This document shows, in pieces, positions 45,671 through 54,120 of a DNA stretch of 64,000 bases. The notes beneath the pieces were generated by a model. The model did no database searches. It worked only from the letters and a program-made list of their open reading frames with translations, and was not told where the DNA came from. The first letter of the stretch is position 1, and every line of letters starts with the position of its first letter. Source of the DNA: Yponomeuta sedellus. Taxonomy: Eukaryota; Arthropoda; Insecta; Lepidoptera; Yponomeutidae. The DNA is taken from the NCBI GenBank assembly GCA_934045075.1, contig OW203724.1, positions 7,489,473 to 7,553,472 of the forward strand. Reading direction: 5' to 3'. The position numbers were made by a program, and so were the translations under genes.

Positions 45671-45689
45671 TCTCTCAATCTTATTAACT

Positions 45690-46916
45690 CAATATTATTT
45701 CCCGATTGGTAAACTGAAGAGAAGTAGCTTGCAAACAGATTTGCAATTTCTACACCATTGTCTGCTACATCGCTTTTGAATATGTTGAGGAATGTCATTT
45801 GAGACCTTTATGCTCTTAGTGTATCGCCAGAAAGCTTTTATGTTGGTAACAATATCTGTTTCAATGGTAGAGATAAACTGTTTGAAACAATCAATAATGG
45901 CTTGCTTCGTCCTGTTACGCAACCAACTGAATGCGTCAAAATCTCGTGGATTTTAAATTTTTTTGTATCGTTTCCTAAATTTATTTTTTTTCTTTTAAAA
46001 GCTTTATTAAGGAAGAAGAAAACCAAGGAGGATATTCCGATTTCTTAGGTTTGCCTTTTGGCGTGTGTTTATGAATAATGGACCATGAAAATATCGATGA
46101 AAATTGTTGCTGTTTAAGTCTTGAGTAACTATCCCAATCTACGTTTGACAATTCGACAATGCAGGCAGTGTAATTGCACTTGTGGAATAGGTATTTATCC
46201 AATGATTTATTAGGAGGAAGATTGGCTGGGGTTGATATATCAACAGTAATTTCGAAGGGAGGGTGGTGAGGGTCAGGAGAACAAAGCGGTTGTGCCGGGG
46301 CAATCGTGGTTTATAAAGGGATATCTGTTAGTACAAGATCCAAGGTAACGTTGTTAAAATTTAAGATCTTATTCATTTGCGTGAGGCCTGAAATTTATAC
46401 AAAGTCGATCAGCAACTCACACTTCGAGTCAGTTGATCCCTTAGTGAATTGGCACAAGTCCGTGGACCAGTTAAGTTGTGGTAGGTTAAAATCTCCCAAT
46501 ATCAGAGTGTGGTTGTTAGAGGAAGACAAAGCCACCTCTTCGCATTTAGTTAAGAAATCATGTTATTTGGTATATACGAAGGCATATATACTGCACAGAA
46601 GTTAATGGTAATGTTCTTATACTTAATCCCAAGTTTGTAAGTCAAGTCTGAAAGCAGCAGATTACTTAATCGACACAGCTACGAGCACACCTCCACCATG
46701 TTTTTTATTAAAGCGATTTTTATACAGATCGTCTCTATCTCTACGGAATACAATATATCGTTGATCAAAAAATTCAGAGGAAAAAACGGCGTTATCTAAC
46801 CAAGTTTCTGTAAGGCATATGATATTATAGTCGTTATTCAAGATTGATAATGATATTTCAGATGTTTTGCTTTTCATTCCTCGCATATTTTGGTAAAATA
46901 TAGATAACTTATACAT
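45690..46916 (-). pseudogene. Non-LTR ORF2 endonuclease region, broken
   Basis: The frame opens MYKLSIFYQNMRGMKSKT and includes IICLTETWLDNAVFS, the Glu-containing APE motif, before a stop at about 46662. Downstream pieces in shifted frames show ILGDFNLPQLNW (GDFN motif), then NNVTLDLVLTD, YPPWFSSSLIKLLKEKK and the pre-RT segment. No RT motifs follow. Confidence 0.78.
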
Positions 46917-46967
46917 AACGAATTACTAAAAATACCGAAACACTTTTGATAAACTGAATAGTTCATA

Positions 46968-47663
46968 CTAGACCATAAAGCTTAGGGATGCAGTATTTTT
47001 TACATAGATTTTTGTAGAGGTATCGTCTTTGCGAGCGAATATGCGGCCGTTTCGAACCCAAACATATTTGTAGGCGTTTTCTTTGGCCTTGTATCTTGCC
47101 GCGGCATGAAGTGATTTGTATGTAGGTGATAGGTGCTCTGAGACATAAATCGGTTGTTTTGTGCCAGCAACACCAAGGTGTGAGGTATTCAGTTTCTCAG
47201 TTGGGTTTGCCTTGTTGAACCTGGCGACAGCTGACAGTAGCTCATCACGGCAGCGAGGACTCTTGAGTTTTGCAACTACAGTGCGGGGTTTATTGCTATC
47301 TTGGTTCATTTTCGCAACTCTAGTGCAGTTCAAGACATCACCGTCCGACAACTTCAGGTACACAACCTCAGCTACCTTCTGTATAACCGAAGGAAGATTT
47401 TCCGCCTTGAACTCTCTTAATCCATGGAGTTCAATATTGGATTCACGTAACAGCTGCTCGATGGTGTTAATCCTATCCGTCGCCTCAGATAGCTGAGTAT
47501 TTAGTGTATCAGTTACAGTCTTGAGGGTTTGAGTTTCGGACTGCAAGCTAGTTATCTTGGGAACGAAATCATCGTATTTTTCGCTGAGAAAGTTCACCGA
47601 TGCCTTGAGCTCACTCAGTTCATTGGTAAGAGTTGTCAGTTCACGCTTGAGCTCCACACGCAT
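46968..47663 (-). pseudogene. Non-LTR ORF1, coiled coil and C-terminal domain
   Basis: A 231-codon open frame begins with a heptad-rich segment (LTTLTNELSELKASVNFLS, TLKTVTDTLNTQLSEATDR). It then has an RRM-like region with ELHGLREFKAENLPSV, VLNCTRVAK, RTVVAKLKSPRCRDELL and YVWVRNGRIFARK. This is the usual nucleic-acid-binding half of ORF1p. It stops 51 bases before the ORF2 start. Confidence 0.8.
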
Positions 47664-47689
47664 AATGGCCGGTACTTTAGAGACGCAAC

Positions 47690-47980
47690 AATGCTTTTTA
47701 CTAGAGTATCATTCAAATCTAGTTCAGCATTTGAAGCATGATGAAGCTCGCTATCAGTGTCAATCTCGTCAAGAAGCTTCGGGGCGTCTTGCAAGGCAGT
47801 ACTAGACCGCTTAGTGGTAGTACAATCGGGACATATCCAGCCAGAGGGTATTTTTGTCGCCGGTAGAGACCGAGTGCTCTTGTATTTAACACAAGCTTGG
47901 TGATAATCGACTTTGCATTTGGGACATTTTACACGATTGCGTTTTATTTCCTCCGTGCACCCTCCACATACAAAAGGCAT
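47690..47980 (-). pseudogene. Non-LTR ORF1, N-terminal PHD-like zinc finger
   Basis: The start MPFVCGGCTEEIKRN is followed by VKCPKCKVDYHQACVKY and GWICPDCTTT. The Cys and His spacing fits a PHD/FYVE-like finger (CxxC, CxxC, HxxC, CxxC), which is common in ORF1 of insect jockey-group elements. After about 47690 the frame is wrong, and ORF1 resumes in another frame near 47663, so a small indel separates the parts. Confidence 0.75.
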
Positions 47981-48060
47981 GATGATGTTGTTCCTGTCAC
48001 AGTGCGATGAGCAACGTCTTCCAAAACTATATGCCTGTTGAAATTGTCTTAGCAAAATTT

Positions 48061-48700
48061 CACATGTGTGACGGTAGCTAGGTAACTAAGAGAAGTGCAA
48101 TGTTTATGAAAATCAGTAGTGAAAGTGAAATGTTTTTTATTGCCAACAAAAAAATAAATAAACAAGGTACAATAACTGAGAAAATGTCTTAAGAACTAAA
48201 TTTGGCAAAAGGCCTTATGCTCAGCTTAAAGTCGCCAGGGAACATGCTCCACTGCCGACGCTGATTTTCAGCAAAAGCCTTGGAACTTTTAGTTAAGGGA
48301 TAAAAACTTAATTACAGAGTCGCTGAGCGCAAAATAAAAAGATACAAAATTTCGTGTTTGTACATTTTTTTAAAAATTGAAATTTTAAATTTAAAGTTTC
48401 ACCCAGACATAACCTTAACATTTTGTATATTAACGTAATATTTGCATAAATAAAGTAGTAGTACCCACTTCATAGGGTAGCCACTTAGAAGGGTAGTAAG
48501 AAAAAAAAAACTTGAACACTGTTTTAGGCTTATATCACTGATTCTAAGCACTGAATAGTGTGGGATACAGTGTAAACACCAAGTTAACGGTTACGCGCAC
48601 AATTTTTCACTGTCTGACCACAGTGAGATTTTACAATGAGAATGTTAATTATTACAGAGAGCTGTAGAAAGTACGTACGATGTAAACAAATGTCAAATGA
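48061..48700. other. Spacer between non-LTR element and retroposon copy B
   Basis: AT-rich; may include part of the 5' region of the adjacent non-LTR element. Nothing else recognised. Confidence 0.35.
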
Positions 48701-48701
48701 T

Positions 48702-49217
48702 TTATGTAGGCTTAAAAACCTATCTAGAGGCTAAAAATTTCACCCATGCCGGGATTCGAACCCGCAACCTTTGGCTATCCGTGCCAGCGCTCTACCAATT
48801 GAGCAATGGGCGACTCACGGCATCAGTGAAATTTTGAACCTCTTTACACTATTCTCTGTATTACGTACAGGCAGCGACATCTGACTTAAGCAAATTGCAT
48901 TACTTACAGCCCCGACTACCTACTTTGCAGTTAGGTTTAACATCGGAACGATATCACTGTACTCACATGATTATACTATTTTTATTTTTAATGCACTAAC
49001 CCGTGCTAAGGAACAAATTTAAAAACCTATCTAGAGGCTAAAAATTTCACCCAAGCCGGGATTCGAACCCGCAACCTCTGGCTATCCGTGCCAGCGCTCT
49101 ACCAATTGAGCTCAATCCCGGCATGGGTGAAATTTTTAGCCTCTAGATAGGTTTTTAAATTTGTTCCTTAGCACGGGTTAGTGCATTAAAAATAAAAATA
49201 GTATAATTATGTAGGCT
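48702..49217 (+). mobile_element. Palindromic tRNA-like retroposon, copy B, with 11-bp target duplication
   Basis: TTATGTAGGCT flanks the insert at 48702-48712 and 49207-49217. Reading left to right it has a reverse-oriented tRNA-like module (to about 48812) and a reverse spacer of about 150 bp. A second reverse tail and tRNA-like module follow, then at GAGCTC (about 49110) a switch to a partial forward module that starts in the T-arm and keeps the full tail (TTTGTTCCTTAGCACGGG to AAAAATAAAAATAGTATAA). The left end is TAAAAACC, the same end point as the other copies in inverted sense. Confidence 0.83.
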
Positions 49218-49390
49218 CTTTAAACATTCCACCGCAGTGCCCAGGCCTTCTCTTAGAGAGAGACTATAGGCTTAATTACTACGCGTGCCCACCGCGGATT
49301 GGCAATTTCAAGCGCTGAATTATTTGAATACCGCAGATACTCGGGTTTACTCATGATGTTTTTCTTCATAGTTAGAGAGTGGTATTGCTA
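49215..49390 (+). repeat. Dispersed repeat (CCCACTGCAGG type), copy 2
   Basis: It is diverged from 31437-31620: CCACCGCAGTGCCCAGGCCT, GGCTTAATTACTACGCGTGC, TTAGAGAGTGGTATT. Confidence 0.55.
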
Positions 49391-49730
49391 CTATAACTTG
49401 ACAAATATACATAACTTAGAAAAGAAAGTCATTGGTATACTGTTCGCACTGGCAAACGAACTTTGACGCTTCCAAGTCCATTGTTCTACCAACTGGAGTA
49501 CGGCCGCTCCATTTTACCGACAGACTTATTTTATGATCGTACAATCTGGCTTTATCTGTGACACGAATTGTTTGTTTCAGATGTATGGTTTGACCATTCG
49601 AGCACACTTGAAGATGTCGCAGTGCCAAGCCTGAAAGCGAGCCATCTACATGTAAGTAGGGGCATGTTACGTTTTACATGTTATAAGACGTGACTGGGTT
49701 CTTAGTCTCTCAGTTCCTACAACGGAATTC

Positions 49731-49825
49731 TTATGTATCCTTAACTGATCTGAGCTGCCAAATTCTTACAAGAAACATTTCTTGTATAAGAATTTGGCAG
49801 CTCAGAACAATTTAAGGATACATAA
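49731..49825. repeat. Imperfect long hairpin, about 47-bp arms
   Basis: TTATGTATCCTTAA and CTGAGCTGCCAAATTCTTA on the left are mirrored by TAAGAATTTGGCAGCTCAG and TTAAGGATACATAA on the right. A CAAGAAA/TTTCTTG apex and a short mismatch (CTGAT/AACAA) lie between. Confidence 0.85.
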
Positions 49826-49891
49826 CAATATTTTCTATTGACCACACGAAAGCAGTTCTTAGAAAGAGAAAATTGCAATTACTTCCATGCA

Positions 49892-51129
49892 ATCTTATAT
49901 TAGAAACTAGGGGGCGAGCCCCCTGCGCGCTTACGCGCGCCAACCCCCAGCCGCTCCGAGCTACGCTCTCCGCGGCGCTCGGCCTAGGGCCTCGCTAGAC
50001 ACTTATTGTAGTGAATTGTTGCATGGGAACATGTATGGTCTCGGCCTTCGGCCTCGGCCTGGACGGAGCTCGGCCTTCGGCCTCGCCGCGGCGGGGTTCC
50101 TCGTGCCCGCTCCGCGGAGCTCGGCCTCCGGCCTCGCAAGTTTGTCTATTTTTGCACTTGCGCTGGTACTTGTGCGCCGTAAACTGAACGGTCTCGGCCT
50201 TCGGCCTCGGCCTGGACGGAGCTCGGCCTTCGGCCTCGCCGCGGCGGGGTTCCTCGTGCCCGCTCCGCGGAGCTCGGCCTCCGGCCTCGCGAGTTTCTCT
50301 CTTTTTTCTCTTGCGCTGGTACTTGTGCGCCGTAACCTGAACGGTCTCGGCCTTCGGCCTCGGCCTAGACGGAACTCGGCCTTCGGCCTCGCCGCGGCGG
50401 GGTTCTCGTGCCCGCTCCGCGGAGCTCGGCCTGCGGCCTCGCAAGTTTGTCCCTTTTTGCTCTTGCGCTGGTACTTGTGCGCCGCAATTTGAATGGTCTC
50501 GGCCTTCGGCCTCGGCCTTAACGGAGCTCGGCCTTCGGCCTCGCCGCGGCAGAACTTTTTGTGCCCGCTTCGCGAAGCTCGGCCTCCAGCCTCGCAAGTT
50601 TGTCTCATTTCTCTATTGAAAAGTCAATTTTAGTACTAAATCTCCATACAAAAATTTGTCATTTTCAATCATCAATATCTCGGCCGCCATCTTGAAATTC
50701 CAAGATGTCAGATTTTTCTCATATACCTGGGTCCTTTGGCAACGCGATGCCGCTTACGGCATATCTCCAGCATATGCCCAGTTGGCTGCCGACTTTTTTG
50801 CGCAAAGGTCGATTTTTCGGTCGGCTATATCTGCGCCGCCATTTTGAATTTCGAACAACCAAAATTTTTTTTTTCAATCGGATCACTATCTCACCATTCT
50901 ATCAAAATTTCATCCAAATCGGCCGGTAAACGACAGAGTTAGCACCTTCGCGTAGTGGAACGCGTTCGAAATTCAAAAATCGGCTTCATAGGATGGCTGT
51001 AATTCATACATTTCCTACAACTTTCTCATACATCATTTTCGTCCAAATCTTACCGTTTCCGAGAAAACGTATGGATGAATAGATCAGTGAGTATACCGGA
51101 TTGTAGCTTTATATATCTTATATTAGAAA
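49892..51129 (+). mobile_element. GC-rich tandem-repeat retroposon with 15-bp target duplication
   Basis: ATCTTATATTAGAAA occurs at 49892-49906 and 51115-51129, enclosing a 1.21-kb insert. Its 5' end has two consecutive GC hairpins (GGGGGCGAGCCCCC, GCGCGCTTACGCGC). Four 153-bp GC-rich units follow (50039-50612). The rest is AT-rich, with GGCCGCCATCTTGAAATTCC- and TTTCATCCAAATCGGCCGGT-like text and a terminal TTTATATATCTTA. The tail and long duplication fit target-primed insertion by an RTE-like machinery; that attribution is inference. No credible protein is encoded. Confidence 0.8.
50030..50612 (+). repeat. Four tandem 153-bp GC-rich units
   Basis: The units start at 50039, 50192, 50345 and 50497. 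Each has CTCGGCCTTCGGCCTCGG, CTCGCCGCGGCGGGGTTC, GCTCCGCGGAGCTCGGCC and TTGCGCTGGTACTTGTGCGC. Because 153 is a multiple of three, both overlapping minus frames stay open for about 600 bp without implying a gene. Confidence 0.93.
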
Positions 51130-51328
51130 TAATGCCGGAGGAGAGGCTGATTTTATTGCTTCTTATTTCCGAAACTTACAGAAAACATGATGATTCTTAT
51201 ATTTTTGTCTTCTTTTCCCGACTGATGGCATAATGATGTACCTCAATTTATATCTGATCGAGCCGTTAATGTGGCTTAGATTAGTCTTCATTCCTGAAAT
51301 GTGCTGATATTATATTTTTTGTTTTCAG

Positions 51329-51381
51329 GCGGAGGGCTGCAGGAGAACGCCAGTTTAGAATAAAATAGAGTCCTGTTTTAG
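51329..51381 (+). ncRNA. Exon-like segment with strong splice sites (3)
   Basis: Fifty-three bases lie between TTTTTTGTTTTCAG and the donor GTATGT. One frame reads GGLQENASLE and then TAA, and the others stop as well. It could be a terminal coding piece or a non-coding exon. Confidence 0.3.
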
Positions 51382-51919
51382 GTATGTAAATGTATTATTG
51401 TGGCACACGAAACTGTGTCTGAGTTTTCACTGTTCTAGTCTTAAATAATCTAAGTACTGTTCTACTTTTCGTTTTAATACTTGCTTTAAATCAAAACACT
51501 CGTACTAAACAAAAAAACAATAGATTTCAATAATTTTGTTCACATTTTAGAGCTCAAATTAGTATATTTAAGTGGAATTAAGTATCTGTTTTTACCATTC
51601 AAAACCAATGAATATACCTATGTTCATATTGATACACCTTATTTTATTTACTCAAAAACGAAATCCAGACCAAAGTATACTAAGACATTGACATAGGCTG
51701 ACATCAATAATTTAAATCTGTGCTTAAAACTAGCTCGAATAAAGAAAAATATTCAAGCAGCTTGTGGTTCCCTTCAGTCTCGATATCGGCTCCCTACTGA
51801 AATCCCTTGATAGTAAACTAAATAAATAGTATTACAATATTTCTTAATTATTCGCGATGCTCATAAATAGTTATATATAAAACGGGTCTAATAGCTATTA
51901 TTTGGGTAAAAGGTAGTAA

Positions 51920-51986
51920 CGCCGTTTTCAGCACAAATTCACAAAGCAATTCATAGATGCTTTGTGAATTTGTGCTGAAAACGGCG
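51920..51986. repeat. Perfect 29-bp-arm hairpin, 9-nt loop
   Basis: CGCCGTTTTCAGCACAAATT plus nine bases (51920-51948) is the reverse complement of 51958-51986. The arm word GCTGAAAACGGCG has no other close copy noticed. Confidence 0.87.
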
Positions 51987-52149
51987 CTTACAGGTGTGGC
52001 CATAAAATAAACGGAAAAATGGCTGTCAAAATTAATCTGTGCTAACCAAAATTTGACAGATGTCCCTGTTCTTCTATGTGCACGCCTCTAAGCGCCATCT
52101 ATCAAGCGCTGTTTGTATTCGTTCTGAAAACGGCTCATTTTCGACGTTT

Positions 52150-52335
52150 GGGCAACGTTGCAGTCACAGAACATTAAAAAAGAGTAGAAGTAGTGACATG
52201 ACCCATTAGTATGAAACCCAGTGTGACCAAACTCGCACATATGGCATTGTCTTCTGGTAAATGAAGACAATACCAAAAATATCTACATCATAAAAGTTCC
52301 AAGTAAAATATGAACCTTTTTATTATGTAATCAAG
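52150..52335 (-). repeat. Element related to 52805-52990 (CACAGAACATAAAAAAAG family), copy 1
   Basis: It shares CACAGAACATTAAAAAAGAG, TAGAAGTAGTGACATGAC and TCATAAAAGTTCCAAGTAAA with the second copy, at about 80% by eye. The outer word recurs inverted at 58245-58280. Confidence 0.6.
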
Positions 52336-52386
52336 GATTAAAATAATGAAAGCATAATAATGAAATTAAGTTTGAAATTACAGTCG

Positions 52387-52625
52387 GAGTGCTTAGTGCG
52401 AGTTTTTTAAATACTCGATCGCGTTAACGTAAACTCATATTTCTATGTCATCGAGGAAGCGCCACCTAGCGACAAGTATGGAAATTAAAATTGCTGAGTG
52501 CGAGTTGTAATGGTTTACGTTGAGAAGTGAACACGTTTACCAGCCAAAACACGACTAAACGCGAGTGCGAGTTGTACTGTGACAGCGTTTTGCCAGTTCG
52601 AATGGTTAACTTACTCAGACTCACT
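52387..52625 (+). mobile_element. GAGTGCTTAGTGCGAG MITE, copy 1 (right end lost)
   Basis: It begins GAGTGCTTAGTGCGAGTTT and continues ACTCGATCGCGTTAACGTAA and GCGCCACCTAGCGACAAGTA, as in the complete copy at 58821. It breaks off near ACTCACTACTCG. Confidence 0.8.
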
Positions 52626-52804
52626 ACTCGAATATACGTCGGCTACTATCGGATAGAATCGGATATATTCGTGTAATAGAAGCATCGGAACTAATATGAC
52701 ACTTAATTAAAATATACTTAATAAGAAAAGTTTTATACAGAGCAGGAAGTAGTATTACACTCGTGTGCTTTCGGCGAAAACCGAAGCCTACTCTAGAGCC
52801 CGAG

Positions 52805-52990
52805 GTATATAACACAGAACATAAAAAAAGAATAGAAGTAGCGACATGACACATTAGTACGAAAACCAGTGTAAACAAACTGATACATATAAACCAAACG
52901 CACTCTACAAATGCCAAGCAGCCATTGGTAAATAAAGTCAATGCCGAAAAGGTGTACATCATAAAAGTTTCAAGTAAAATATGCACCTTT
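52805..52990 (-). repeat. CACAGAACATAAAAAAAG family, copy 2
   Basis: CACAGAACATAAAAAAAGAA, AGCGACATGACACATTAGTA and TCATAAAAGTTTCAAGTAAA run in parallel with 52150-52335. Confidence 0.6.
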
Positions 52991-53530
52991 TATAATGTTA
53001 ACAATGATCAAAGTCAAATGATTTGATCAAATTAAGGTTGACATTTTTTAGTAACGCTACTCCACACTATACCTGAGCCAAATTCGATAACGAATAGCGA
53101 TAAACAAACCGTTGCTAGGCAACGACTTGTTTACACCTAAAAGGCAGATGATAACAACCTTTTCTAGAAATCATTTTCATACAAACAATAATCGTTCTTC
53201 CTACTAATGTAAAATCCTTATTTATGTTTATATGTTTATGATTTTATAGTGAAAGGCTTAACCGATTTGAATTTGACATATAACAACACTGAAATATGAA
53301 ATATTACACACAGATGTAAAAAACATCCACGCGAGCCATGCCGCATGATTTTCCTAATAGAATTAAGCGCGTTTAAGCAAAAAACATACAAACTCTTCAA
53401 CTTTAGAATATTAATAAGTACCTATAGATGCTACTATGAAAATGAGGAGATTAGGACCTACTGCAAATATTGCAATAAAAGAAGGTTCTTTGTATATATT
53501 TTTATTCATATGTTCACACTAATCATCATT

Positions 53531-53850
53531 GTCACTGGCCAAAGAGGAGGATGAATTTGTGTCTCCGGAGACTTTAATTATAAATTCATCCATTACACCA
53601 TCAAATTCGGCGTTTTCTTCTCTTCTTTAATTACGTGTTCAACACAACGTTGCCATGCTGTTGCAGTAATTTTACTTATGCTTCATGTAACAGGACCTTT
53701 ATTTAGTTCGGCCATTTAAAAAGTTTTATTTTTGGCAGCAACATGGCCTTTTACTTGCCCCCATATGATTTCCATCGGATTTAATTCACAGTGATATGGG
53801 GGCAATCTAAGCACTTCTATATTTTTATCTTGTGCCATTTTGTCACACAC
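53531..53850 (-). pseudogene. DDE transposase C-terminal relic (IS630/Tc1-like)
   Basis: The minus frame reads MAQDKNIEVLRLPPYHCELN then PMEIIWGQVKGHVAAKNKTF and a stop. In continuing frames, ITATAWQRCVEHVIKEE follows. LPPYHCELNPxExIW is the block containing the third catalytic acidic residue in this DDE group. Several stops show it is dead. The upstream part of the transposase is absent. Confidence 0.6.
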
Positions 53851-54120
53851 ATATGCCATATACTTATGCCATATACACGTATTGACAAACGTCTAAACAT
53901 CACTCCTTGGCATAAACTAAATGCCTCAAAATGTTTTTCACACCTGAATTTCGTCCATGTTTCTTTTTATGTAGGGCTGTCGCGTAAAATTTTCGATTTT
54001 TTTAAATTTTTGCAAAATAACAAGGTAATATGCATGTTATTTGAGTGATTTTAGTGAAATATGCTGCAATAAGAATTGTTAATAAATAATTAGCATGTAA
54101 AAGGCTATAATCATGTAAAC

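Larger units (their letters stand above)
45680..47980 (-). mobile_element. 3'-truncated, decayed jockey/CR1-type non-LTR retrotransposon
   Basis: On the minus strand the order is ORF1 (PHD-like finger, coiled coil, basic C-terminal domain), ORF2 endonuclease and the start of the RT-domain linker. After NGVEIANLFASYFSSVYQSG (about 45750-45690) similarity ends, so RT and the 3' end are missing. Several frameshifts and stops are visible. Loss of the 3' rather than the 5' part is not the result of ordinary truncation during insertion and suggests a later deletion or recombination. Confidence 0.85.

Noticed and set aside
49995..50608. Two overlapping minus-strand open frames of about 200 codons
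   Set aside because: They are the 153-bp GC-rich repeat translated four times in two registers (153 is divisible by three). There is no start context, domain or splice context.
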